Below are positions 1-8,266 of a stretch of 64,000 bases of DNA, piece by piece. Location: positions 826,429 to 890,428 of the forward strand of contig CAWAJR010000006.1 in assembly GCA_963782465.1 (NCBI GenBank), given 5' to 3'. Positions within the stretch are counted from its first letter, which is position 1, and each line of letters starts with the position of its first letter. Under the pieces are notes generated by a model. That model worked only from the letters and a program-made list of their open reading frames with translations. It had not been told where the DNA came from and ran no database searches. The translations under genes and the position numbers were made by a program. Source of the stretch: JAODBJ01 sp963782465. Its GTDB lineage: Bacteria > Actinomycetota > Acidimicrobiia > IMCC26256 > PALSA-610.

Positions 1-965
1 TCTTTCGGCTTCAGCAGGTTGCGGGCCTTCGCGTAACGGTTGATCGCGGTGGTGAGCGCGCGCTTGAAGCCTTCCGCGTGCATCCCGCCTTCGGTGGTGG
101 AGATCCCGTTGGCGTAGGTGTGAAGCCCTTCGTTGTAGCCCGTGTTCCACTGCCACGCGACTTCGACGTCGCCTTCGGGACCGTGGTCGGCGAAGAAGCC
201 GACGTCTTTGAACAGTGGCTCCTTCGCCGCGTTGAGGTGACGCACGAAGTCGACGATGCCGCCCGCGAACTGGAACGTCTGCTCGTTGGCGTGGCCCTTG
301 CGTTCATCGTGGAAGCCGATGGCGAGACCGCGGTTGAGGAATGCCATCACCTGGAGGCGCTCCATCACGGTCGACGCACGGAAGTCGGTTTCCTCGAACA
401 CTTCGGGGTCGGGCCAGAACGAGATGGTCGTGCCGCTCCCGCGCCGGGCCTTCGCCACGGCTTTCAGCGGTCCTTGCGGGACGCCGGCCTTGACCGTTCC
501 GCGCGACTTCACCGGCGCGTATTCCTGCCGCCAGCGTTGACCGTCGCGGTCGATCTCGACGACCAGTTTGCGCGACAGCGCGTTGACAACCGACACGCCG
601 ACGCCGTGCAGACCGCCCGACACCTTGTAACCGCCGCCGCCGAACTTGCCTCCGGCATGCAGCATCGTCAGCACGACTTCGGCGGCCGACTTGCCCTTGT
701 AATGAGGGTGTTCGTCGATCGGGATCCCGCGGCCGTTGTCGGCCACCCGGCAGCCGCCATCGGCGAGCAGGGTGACGTCGATGCGCGTGCAATGGCCCGC
801 CATCGCTTCGTCGACGGCGTTGTCGACCACTTCCCATACGAGATGGTGGAGACCGGTCGGGCCGGTCGAACCGATGTACATACCCGGTCGCTTGCGCACC
901 GGGTCGAGCCCTTCGAGGACCTGGATCTGTTCGGCGTCGTAGCCCGAACCACTGCGGCGCGCCAT
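1..965 (-). CDS. gyrB: DNA gyrase / topoisomerase IV subunit B, N-terminal part (3' end outside window)
   Basis: About 321 N-terminal residues of the ATPase subunit of a type II topoisomerase, which wraps and passes DNA strands using ATP. The start is the ATG at 965-963, giving MARRSGSGYDAEQIQVLEG. The GHKL ATPase motifs are plain: RKRPGMYIG near residue 25, EVVDNAVDEA with the catalytic Glu and Mg-binding Asn near residue 44, DNGRGIP near 75, and GGLHGVGVSVVNALS near 118. The transducer domain begins before the window edge. The gene runs leftward and is divergent from the MaoC gene at 1044. No dnaA, recF or gyrA is visible, so whether this is the main gyrB or a ParE-type paralogue cannot be settled here. 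Confidence 0.93.
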   Translation of the reverse strand, partial: MARRSGSGYDAEQIQVLEGLDPVRKRPGMYIGSTGPTGLHHLVWEVVDNAVDEAMAGHCTRIDVTLLADGGCRVADNGRGIPIDEHPHYKGKSAAEVVLTMLHAGGKFGGGGYKVSGGLHGVGVSVVNALSRKLVVEIDRDGQRWRQEYAPVKSRGTVKAGVPQGPLKAVAKARRGSGTTISFWPDPEVFEETDFRASTVMERLQVMAFLNRGLAIGFHDERKGHANEQTFQFAGGIVDFVRHLNAAKEPLFKDVGFFADHGPEGDVEVAWQWNTGYNEGLHTYANGISTTEGGMHAEGFKRALTTAINRYAKARNLLKPK

Positions 966-1043
966 GCCGCCACGATAGGGGGCAGGTGTGCCAACTCCCG
1001 GTCTTCTCCGATCGGTGCGCGTCGCGTGATAAACCCGGCGGCT

Positions 1044-1499
1044 ATGCCGAAAGTGTTCGCGTCAACGGCCGACCTGGCGTCGTCGGTAGGGGCCGACCTC
1101 GGCGTCACCGATTGGATCACGGTGACCCAGGAGCAGGTCGACAAGTTTGCCGAGGCCACCCTCGACAACCAGTGGATCCACACCGACACCGAGCGCGCCC
1201 GCAACGGCCCGTTCGGCGGGCCGATCGCCCACGGCTATCTCACGCTGTCGCTCGCCAGCCACTTCCTCTCGGTCCTCGCGCGGGTCGACGGGATCTCGAT
1301 GGGCATCAACTACGGCGTCGACAAGGTGCGCTTCCCGAGCCCGGTACCGGTGGGTTCACGCCTGCGCGGGCACGGTGAGGTGGTCGAAGTGAAAGAAGTT
1401 CCCGGCGGGGTGCAAGCCGTGATCCGGGTGACGATCGAACGCGAGGGCGGCGAGAAACCGGCCGCCATCGTCGACACTGTCAGCCGCTATCTCGTCTGA
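1044..1499 (+). CDS. MaoC-family (R)-hydratase / dehydratase
   Basis: A 151-residue single hot-dog protein of the MaoC/NodN type, which hydrates enoyl-CoA thioesters in fatty-acid or steroid side-chain oxidation. The start is the ATG at 1044; an open frame continues upstream, but it runs antisense into gyrB. The hydratase signature is clear around residues 37-65: an Asp and His in DNQWIHTD followed by GGPIAHGYLTLSLASHF. The C-terminal half (VRFPSPVPVGSRLRG) matches the second half of the fold. An SDR begins 19 bases downstream on the same strand, consistent with a two-step beta-oxidation-like operon. Confidence 0.9.
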   Translation: MPKVFASTADLASSVGADLGVTDWITVTQEQVDKFAEATLDNQWIHTDTERARNGPFGGPIAHGYLTLSLASHFLSVLARVDGISMGINYGVDKVRFPSPVPVGSRLRGHGEVVEVKEVPGGVQAVIRVTIEREGGEKPAAIVDTVSRYLV

Positions 1500-1518
1500 C
1501 CCGGGAAAAGGGCCCACG

Positions 1519-2307
1519 ATGCTTCTCGACGAATTCAAGCTCACCGATCGGATCGCGATCGTGACCGGCGGAGGTCGCGGCATCGGTGCTGCGATCGCGC
1601 GCGCGTACGCGGAGGCGGGTGCCGACGTGGTGCTCGCGGCGCGCACGAAGGAACAGCTCGACGCGGTTGCGGCCGACGTCACCGGCATGGGCCGCCGTGC
1701 GCTCGTCGTCCCGACCGACGTGAACGACAACGAGGCCGTCGAAGCCATCGTCGAGCAGACGATGAACGAGTTCGGTCGCCTCGACATCGTGGTGAACAAC
1801 GCCGGCGGCACCACTCCCCGGCCGTTCCTCGCGACGAGCGCCGGATTTCTCGAGCGGTCGTTCCATTTCAACGTGACGACCGCGTTCGTGTTGAGCAAGG
1901 CGGCGACGCCGCACCTGCTCGCGGCGGGCGACGGTGCGATCGTCAACATCTCGTCGGCGATCGGGCGCCTGCGTGACCGCGGCTTCGTCGCGTACGGCAC
2001 CGCGAAAGGCGCGCTGACGCACATGACGCGGCTCATGGCCGCCGACCTCGCACCGAAGGTCCGCGTCAACGGCATCGCGGTCGGTTCGGTCGCGACGAGT
2101 GCACTCGAAACGGTGCTCGACGACGACGCGATCCGGGAAGAAATGATTCGCCGCACGCCCCTGAAGCGGCTCGGGCGACCCGAGGACATCGCGCTGTGTG
2201 CGCTCTACCTCGCGTCGCCCGCAGCCAGCTTCGTGACGGGCAAGATCATGGAGATCGACGGCGGTCTCGAGGAAGCGAACCTCGAACTGGGCCTCCCCGA
2301 CCTCTAG
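1519..2307 (+). CDS. SDR-family NAD(P)-dependent oxidoreductase
   Basis: A 262-residue classical short-chain dehydrogenase/reductase. The Rossmann motif TGGGRGIG is at residues 16-23, NNAG at 93-96, the catalytic Ser near 145 and YxxxK at Tyr159/Lys163. A C-terminal GKIMEIDGG is typical of the FabG-like branch. It reduces a ketone or oxidises an alcohol; the substrate cannot be read from sequence. It lies 19 bases after the MaoC gene, so both probably work on the same CoA-linked intermediates. Confidence 0.92.
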   Translation: MLLDEFKLTDRIAIVTGGGRGIGAAIARAYAEAGADVVLAARTKEQLDAVAADVTGMGRRALVVPTDVNDNEAVEAIVEQTMNEFGRLDIVVNNAGGTTPRPFLATSAGFLERSFHFNVTTAFVLSKAATPHLLAAGDGAIVNISSAIGRLRDRGFVAYGTAKGALTHMTRLMAADLAPKVRVNGIAVGSVATSALETVLDDDAIREEMIRRTPLKRLGRPEDIALCALYLASPAASFVTGKIMEIDGGLEEANLELGLPDL

Positions 2308-2334
2308 CAGAGTGCACGCTCGCCGGGTTGCCGG

Positions 2335-2505
2335 CTACTTGAAGATGTCTTTGACCTTCTCGCCGGCCTGCTTCAGGTTGCTCTTCGCTTCGTCGCGCTT
2401 GCCCTGGTTCTTCAACTCGTCGTCGTTGGTCGCGTTCCCGACCGCTTCCTTCGCCTTGCCCTTGAGTTCTTCGGCCTTGTTGTTGATCTTGTCTTCGGTT
2501 GCCAC
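2335..2505 (-). CDS. CsbD-family general stress protein
   Basis: A 56-residue, very charged, Lys/Glu/Ala/Asn-rich helical protein beginning (M)ATEDKINNKAEELKGKAKEA, which is the CsbD signature. The GTG start at 2505 is supported by an AGAGGG ribosome-binding site a few bases upstream. CsbD proteins are stress-induced in many bacteria; their biochemical role is unknown. It is convergent with the SDR and monocistronic. Confidence 0.88.
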   Translation of the reverse strand: MATEDKINNKAEELKGKAKEAVGNATNDDELKNQGKRDEAKSNLKQAGEKVKDIFK

Positions 2506-2591
2506 AGATGCCCTCTCGTTTCAGCGGTTGTCGGAGAGGGTCTACCCATCGGTAACGACGATCACGCTCGAAGCGTGCTCATGACGCGCGC

Positions 2592-3769
2592 TCAGGTTCG
2601 CGGTTGCGACAGCGCGAGCGCGTTCTCCCGCATCACCATGCGGATCTCGGCGTCGGAGAAACCGTCGAGGTCGTCGACGAAAGCCTTCGGGCTGGCCAGG
2701 CCCTCGGCGTGGGGGTAGTCGGAACCGAAGATCACATGTTCCGCGCCGATTTCGTCGCGCAAGCCGCGTAGGTCGTCTTCGTAGTAGGGCGATACCCAGA
2801 CGTTGGTGCGCAACTGCGCGACCGGGTCGGCACCACCGAACGCGCCCGGTACCTGCCCGTACGCCTTCTTCAGGCCGCGGGCGAGTAACTGCACCCAGTC
2901 GGAGCCACTCTCGATGGTGGCGACCCGCACGTTGGGAAAGCGGCTGAACATGCCATGGCAGATGAGCGCGGCGATCGTGTCGTGGATCGGACGGTGGCCG
3001 CCGGTGATGTTGACGAACGGGTCGTAGCGGAACGCCTCCATCTGACCGGTCGAACCCCAATCTTCGGCGTAACGGTGATAGCCGCTGTCGCCGGAGTGGT
3101 ACGCGACGAGGATCCCGGATTCGTTCACGCGCGCCCAGAACGGGTCGTAGCACTCGTCTGCCGGTGAACGGCTGAAGTTCGGGCCGCGCACCGGTCCCGA
3201 TCGCATCACGACGACATGCGTGCCGCGCTCGAGCGCCCAGTCGAGTTCACGCACCGCAGCGTCGGGATCGATCAACGAGATGTACGGCGCGGGGTAGATG
3301 CGGTCGCGGTAGTTGAACGTCCAGTCGTCGTGCATCCATTCGTTGAACGCGTGGAACGCGACCGTGGCCGCGACCGGGTCGTGGAGGAGCGCTTCTTCGA
3401 CGCCGACACCCAAGGTCGGGAACAGGAAGCAACCATCCATGCCCTGCTCGTCCATGAGCGCGACGCGCGCCGCCGGTTCGCGATACGCGGCACTGATCGG
3501 TTCGAGCGCGCCGAAGGCGGCGCGGATGTCGTCGCCGGCGCGCTTGCCCCGGAAGTAGTCGTCGAGCGCGCCGGGCGCGCGACCGGGTCGAAGGTCGGGT
3601 TCGGGATGAACTTGAACACCTTCCCCGCGACGACGATGCGCGGTTTCCCTTCGATCTGCGCCCACTGCACCAACTTCTTGTGCGACGCCGGCAAGTGCCG
3701 CGTGAACGCGTCGGTGGCCTCGTAGTAGTGGTTGTCGGCGTCGAAGACGTCGAACTCGACCGTTCCCAT
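2592..3769 (-). CDS. Amidohydrolase family 2 (ACMSD-like) protein, interrupted by one frameshift
   Basis: A metal-dependent TIM-barrel amidohydrolase of about 392 residues when the two frames are joined. Residues 1-68 are read from the ATG at 3769 (MGTVEFDVFDADNHYYEAT, a DADNHYYE first-strand motif). From about 3577 the protein continues one frame over with GALDDYFRGKRAGDD and runs to the stop at 2592. Later markers include VAYHSGDSGYHRY and the C-terminal metal-site motif HVIFGSDYPHAEG. The break lies in a GC-rich stretch; one added G restores RPGALDDY. A strong GGAGGAG ribosome-binding site precedes the ATG. Members of this subfamily act as decarboxylases or hydrolases, often beside SDR/MaoC/P450 genes; substrate unknown. 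Confidence 0.82.
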
Positions 3770-3782
3770 GCGTCGCTCCTCC

Positions 3783-3829
3783 GGCAGGCGTCGTCGACCG
3801 ACACTATTTGTCGCCTCTCGACGCCTGCC
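3783..3829. promoter_or_regulatory. Nested inverted repeat upstream of the amidohydrolase
   Basis: An 11-base perfect inverted repeat, GGCAGGCGTCG at 3783-3793 and its complement at 3819-3829, flanks a second pair, CGACA at 3799-3803 and TGTCG at 3809-3813. It sits just upstream of the ribosome-binding site of the amidohydrolase and between it and the amidase. It could be a repressor operator or a leader hairpin. No regulator gene lies next to it. Confidence 0.4.
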
Positions 3830-3886
3830 AGTACCGGGCCGCCACCGTCCACCGGACGAAATCCGGCCCCTCGGCCCGGTTCATGT

Positions 3887-5137
3887 TCAGTGAACGCCTG
3901 CTTCGACCGCCGACGCGACGGCGAGAAGTTCGCGGTCGTGCCAGGGTTTGGCGACGAGCTGGACCGCGACCGGGAGACGCCCGGCGACCGCGACCGGCAG
4001 GACCACCGCGGGCCAACCCGACAGGCTCGGCGGCAACGTGTACACGTAGTCGTCGCGTTCCATCGCCCGATGGAGCGGCGCGACGGTACGCGTCGCCGGC
4101 ATGACGATGATGTCGGCGCCGGCCGCGTCGACCAGGGCGCGGCGCCGGTAGCGGTCCCAATCTTCGAGTTGCCCGTGGGCATCGGCGCCCGAGCGCTGCG
4201 CCCGGTCCCAGTACCGGCAGGTGATGTCGAACACCTCGTCGAGGCGCGCCGGCACCGGCGGCACGAGGCGTGCGCCCCGGCGCTCGAGCGCCGCCGCGAC
4301 CGCGCGCACCGCGTTCGCGATCTCCGCCTGCGGCGACCACGCGGGTTCATCCGCGGCGACCGCCACCCGTACACCGGCGACACCGGCGACACCCGCGGGC
4401 TGGCCGGCGAGGGCGACGGGCGGCATCGCGGGGTCGATGCCGTCGGGCCCGGCGATGACGGCGAACGCGAGCGCGAGGTCTTCGACGCGGCGGGCGAGCG
4501 GGCCGATCACGGTGCGGCCGTCGGCGCGATCACCCAGGCGCGGGAAGTGGCCGGTGAGGGGCACGCAGTTGACCGTCGGCTTGTACCCCGCGGCGCCGCA
4601 CCAGGCGGCCGGGAGGCGGATGCTGCCACCGGAGTCGCTGCCCAACCCCAGCGGCGACGCTCCACCGGCGACGGCGACGGCCTCGCCGCTGCTCGAACCG
4701 CCCGGCGACCGCAACGCGTCGTGCGGGTTGCGCACGACGCCGAAGAGTTCGGTTTCCGGTTGCACGGTCGTCTTCGCGATCAACACGCCGCCCGCTTCGC
4801 GCAGGCGTGCGACGACGGTCGCGTCGCGCGCCGGGCGGCGATCGGCGGCTTCCGGCCACCCACCCGTGCACGGGAGCCCCTCGGCGTCGATCCAGTCCTT
4901 CACCGTGAACGGCACGCCGTGCAGCGGCCCGCCGACCCGGCCGGCAACCTGCGCGTCGTCGCGCTGCCGCGCCTCTTCCAGCGCACGCTCCGCGTTCGGT
5001 GCGGCGATGCAATTCGTACGCCCGTGCAGATCATCCAGGCGACGAATCGCGGCGGCCACGACGTCGACCGATCGCCGCGCACCGCTCGCGATCGCTTCCG
5101 CGAGTTGCGCCGCTCCGAGTACGTCGCTGCCCATCAC
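3887..5137 (-). CDS. Amidase (amidase-signature family)
   Basis: A 416-residue amidase-signature hydrolase that cleaves C-N bonds in amides. The Ser-cisSer-Lys triad is visible: Lys in GVPFTVKDWIDAEG near residue 79, the Gly/Ser-rich loop SPGGSSSGEAVAVAGG near 144, and GLGSDSGGSIRLPAAWCG near 163 with the nucleophilic Ser. It ends normally for a short member of the family. It precedes the amidohydrolase on the same strand with a 117-base gap, and is divergent from lacZ with only about 50 bases between starts. Confidence 0.9.
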   Translation of the reverse strand: MMGSDVLGAAQLAEAIASGARRSVDVVAAAIRRLDDLHGRTNCIAAPNAERALEEARQRDDAQVAGRVGGPLHGVPFTVKDWIDAEGLPCTGGWPEAADRRPARDATVVARLREAGGVLIAKTTVQPETELFGVVRNPHDALRSPGGSSSGEAVAVAGGASPLGLGSDSGGSIRLPAAWCGAAGYKPTVNCVPLTGHFPRLGDRADGRTVIGPLARRVEDLALAFAVIAGPDGIDPAMPPVALAGQPAGVAGVAGVRVAVAADEPAWSPQAEIANAVRAVAAALERRGARLVPPVPARLDEVFDITCRYWDRAQRSGADAHGQLEDWDRYRRRALVDAAGADIIVMPATRTVAPLHRAMERDDYVYTLPPSLSGWPAVVLPVAVAGRLPVAVQLVAKPWHDRELLAVASAVEAGVH

Positions 5138-5187
5138 CCGGAGAGTGTGGCCTGCGCGCGGGTGCCCGGGTGCGGAAAACTCCGCCC

Positions 5188-8100
5188 GTGCCCGACCTCG
5201 ACTTCACCTTCTGGAAGACGCCGGAACTCACCGGCGTCAACCGCCTCCCGATGACCAGCCCCCGCGACCGCGGCCGGGCGAGCATCTCGCTCGACGGCCG
5301 CTGGCGCTTCCACCTCGTCGTATCGCCGAACGACGTGCCGGCCGGCTTCGCCACGCCCGCCTTCGACGATCACCAATGGCGCCTGGTCGACGTGCCCGGT
5401 TGCTTCACGATGCACGGCGACGATCGAGCGCGGCCGATCTACACCAACGTGCAGATGCCGTTCCGGCGGCTCCCGCCCGACGTCCCCGCCGACAATCCAA
5501 CCGGCCTGTACCGCACCACGTTCGACGTGCCCCGCGGCTGGCATGGCCGGCGGGTCGTGCTGTCGATCGGCGCGGCCGAGAGCGTGCTCGCGCTCTGGTG
5601 CAACGGCACCTTCGTCGGGCTGGGCAAAGACTCGCGACTCGCGGCCGAGTTCGACGTGACGCGCCTGGTCGTGCCGGGCGAGAACGTGCTCGCGGCGATG
5701 GTGGTCCGCTGGTCGGACGCGAGCTATGTCGAAGATCAGGACCAGTGGTGGCACGCCGGCATCCACCGATCGGTCACCTGCTATTCGACCGAGCCGACCT
5801 ACATCGCCGATGTACGGATCGACGCCGGGCTCACCGACGACCTCCGCACGGGGGCCCTTCGCGTTCGAACGACGGTCGGCTTCGACCGCGGTCCCGAGCG
5901 CGGATGGACCGTCTCGGTTGCACTCGAAACCGCCGACGGGAAACGCGTGCTGCGGGAACCCATGGCCGGTGGCGTGCCATCGCGTGTCGGCCCGTACGCG
6001 TTCGCGGGCCATGTGAGCGACGTTTCGTGCGAGGTCGCCCGCGTGCGCGCGTGGTCGGCCGAACAACCGAACCTCTACCGCGTCGTCGTCACGCTCCACG
6101 ATCCGAACGGCGCCGAACGCGACCGTGCGACCTTCAACGCGGGGTTTCGGCGCGTCGAGACGCGCGGGCGTGAACTGTTGGTCAACGGGTCCCCGGTGTT
6201 GATCCGCGGTGTGAACCGTCACGACTTCGACGCCCGCACCGGCCGGGTCGTCAGCATCGATTCGATGCGGGCCGACATCGTGTTGATGAAGCAGTACGGC
6301 TTCAACGCGATCCGCACGTCGCACTCGCCCAACGACCCGGCGTTCTACGACCTGTGTGACGAATACGGCATGTACGTGGTCGACGAAGCGAACATCGAGA
6401 GCCACGCGTTCAACTTCAGCCTCTGCCACGATCCGCGCTACCTCGACGCGTGGGTCGAGCGTGGCTCGCGCATGATGCAGCGCGACAAGAACCATCCGTG
6501 CGTGATCATGTGGTCGCTCGGCAACGAGTCGGGCTACGGCGAAGCGCACGAAGCGCTCGCCGGTTGGGCACGCGCCTACGACCCGGCGCGGCCGCTCCAC
6601 TACGAGGGTGCGATCATGGGCGACTGGGCGCGCGAGCAACACGCGACCGATGTGCTGTGCCCGATGTACCCCGAGATCGCCGCGATCGTCGCGTGGGCCG
6701 ACGACGATGCCGGGCCCGAGATGCCGTTGATCATGTGCGAGTACTCGCACACGATGGGCAACAGCAACGGGTGCCTCGCCGACTACTGGGACGCGATCGA
6801 GAACAACCCGGGCCTCCAGGGCGGGTTCATCTGGGAATGGTGGGACCACGGCCTCGAACAGACGCTCGACGACGGCACCACTCGCTTCGCCTACGGCGGC
6901 GACTTCGGTGACGTGCCCAACGACGCCAACTTCTGCATCGACGGGCTGGTGCGCCCCGATCGGGTGCCCAAACCCGCGCTCGAGGAGCACAAGTACCTGG
7001 CGTGCCCCGTCGACGTCGCGCTCGGTCGCGGCCGGCGGGTACACCTCACGAACAAGCAGTGGTTCTCCGACCTTTCGTGGCTCCGGGCGACCTGGGAGGT
7101 GATCATCGACGGCCGGCGCGTGCAGCACGGGAAGTTGCCGCTCCCGAAGCTCGCCCCGCAGGAAACGACGGGCGTCGACATCGTGGGCTTCGCCCGGCCG
7201 GGCCGCCGCACCAGCGCGGAGGCGTTCCTCACCGTGCGCTTCTTCACCGCTCGCGCGCTGCCGTGGGCGCCGGCAGGCTTCGAGATCGGCTGGCGCCAGT
7301 TGCCGCTCGGTGAACCCGCACCTGCCGTCGCGGCGCGACCGGTCACGCCCGGTCCCGGCGTCGACCTCCAACGCGAGGGCGACGACGTCGTCATCGGCGC
7401 GGGCGCGCTGCAAGCCGTGCTCCACACGACGAGCGGCCGCTTCCGCGAGTTGCGGTACGAAGGTCACGAGTTGTTGCTCGACGCGCCGCAACTCTCGCTC
7501 TGGCGGGCACCGACCGACAACGACGGCATCAAGGCCCTCGGCGGCCAGGAACTGAAGCCGTACGGGCGGTGGCGGGAGTGGGGTCTCGACGATCTCACCT
7601 CGACGTGCATCGGTGCGACGGCGCGTCGCCGCGACGGCGCGGTCGTCGTGGTCGCGACACACGAGCTGCGCGGTACATCGGCCGACGCCGTCGTGCAGCA
7701 CCGAACGCGGTGCACCATCGGCGCCGATGGGACGATGACGTTCGACGAAGACGTGCACATCCCGGCTGCGTTCACCGACCTCCCGCGCGTCGGCATCGTC
7801 TTCTCCCTACGTCCCGGCTTCGAAGAGCTGGCCTGGTACGGGCGTGGGCCGCACGAGAGTTATCCCGACCGCGCCCGCGGCGCGGCGATCGGAACCTGGA
7901 CGAGCACCGTCACCGACCAGTACGTGCCCTACGTCGTGCCGCAGGAGCACGGCGGCCACACGGCCACCCGCTGGTTCACGGTCGCCGACGGCGCGGGCGT
8001 GGTCGCGCGCGTCGATGCGCCTGAACCGTTCCAGTTCTCGGCGTCGCATTTCGGCGCGGCCGATCTGTTCGCCGCGACGCACGATGTCGAACTGCTCGCA

Positions 8101-8238
8101 CGCGCCGAAACCATCGTGCACGTCGACCACGCGCACCGCGGCCTCGGCACCCTGAGCTGCGGGCCCGACACGCTCCCCCGTTACCGGATCGGCCCCGGCC
8201 GCCACCGCTGGCAGTGGCGGCTGCACGTGCGTCGATAG
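5188..8238 (+). CDS. lacZ: Beta-galactosidase, glycoside hydrolase family 2
   Basis: A 1016-residue GH2 beta-galactosidase, close to the length of E. coli LacZ. The GTG start at 5188 gives (M)PDLDFTFWKTPELTGVNR; the frame is open further upstream, but this start aligns with the family's WxxPxxxxxNR opening. Domain order: sugar-binding jelly roll (1-200), Ig-like (210-310), catalytic TIM barrel, a second Ig-like domain, and the C-terminal Bgal_small_N domain. The acid/base Glu447 is in WSLGNESGYGEAHEA and the nucleophile Glu518 in CEYSHTMGNSNG. There is no signal peptide, so it acts in the cytoplasm, yet no sugar transporter or LacI-type regulator is adjacent. Its stop lies in a large inverted repeat shared with the next gene. 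Confidence 0.95.
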   Translation: MPDLDFTFWKTPELTGVNRLPMTSPRDRGRASISLDGRWRFHLVVSPNDVPAGFATPAFDDHQWRLVDVPGCFTMHGDDRARPIYTNVQMPFRRLPPDVPADNPTGLYRTTFDVPRGWHGRRVVLSIGAAESVLALWCNGTFVGLGKDSRLAAEFDVTRLVVPGENVLAAMVVRWSDASYVEDQDQWWHAGIHRSVTCYSTEPTYIADVRIDAGLTDDLRTGALRVRTTVGFDRGPERGWTVSVALETADGKRVLREPMAGGVPSRVGPYAFAGHVSDVSCEVARVRAWSAEQPNLYRVVVTLHDPNGAERDRATFNAGFRRVETRGRELLVNGSPVLIRGVNRHDFDARTGRVVSIDSMRADIVLMKQYGFNAIRTSHSPNDPAFYDLCDEYGMYVVDEANIESHAFNFSLCHDPRYLDAWVERGSRMMQRDKNHPCVIMWSLGNESGYGEAHEALAGWARAYDPARPLHYEGAIMGDWAREQHATDVLCPMYPEIAAIVAWADDDAGPEMPLIMCEYSHTMGNSNGCLADYWDAIENNPGLQGGFIWEWWDHGLEQTLDDGTTRFAYGGDFGDVPNDANFCIDGLVRPDRVPKPALEEHKYLACPVDVALGRGRRVHLTNKQWFSDLSWLRATWEVIIDGRRVQHGKLPLPKLAPQETTGVDIVGFARPGRRTSAEAFLTVRFFTARALPWAPAGFEIGWRQLPLGEPAPAVAARPVTPGPGVDLQREGDDVVIGAGALQAVLHTTSGRFRELRYEGHELLLDAPQLSLWRAPTDNDGIKALGGQELKPYGRWREWGLDDLTSTCIGATARRRDGAVVVVATHELRGTSADAVVQHRTRCTIGADGTMTFDEDVHIPAAFTDLPRVGIVFSLRPGFEELAWYGRGPHESYPDRARGAAIGTWTSTVTDQYVPYVVPQEHGGHTATRWFTVADGAGVVARVDAPEPFQFSASHFGAADLFAATHDVELLARAETIVHVDHAHRGLGTLSCGPDTLPRYRIGPGRHRWQWRLHVRR

Positions 8239-8266
8239 CTATCGCATAGCGATAGCTATCGACGCA
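8228..8266. terminator. Perfect inverted repeat holding the stop codons of two convergent genes
   Basis: GCGTCGATAGCTATCGC at 8229-8245 is followed by the loop ATA and its exact complement at 8249-8265, extended by one T-A pair outside. Each arm itself contains the 12-base palindrome CGATAGCTATCG. The lacZ stop TAG (8236-8238) and the acyl-CoA ligase stop TAG (8256-8258, minus strand) lie at mirror positions, and both proteins end Arg-Arg. This is most likely a bidirectional terminator. Confidence 0.75.

Noticed and set aside
3680..5254. Long plus-strand frame over the amidase and amidohydrolase
   Set aside because: Antisense to the amidase-signature motifs; no protein-like features.
5134..7758. 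A long open frame of 874 codons antisense to lacZ
   Set aside because: Arg/Val/His-rich sequence with no domain; it mirrors the codon pattern of an intact enzyme on the other strand, as expected in high-GC DNA.
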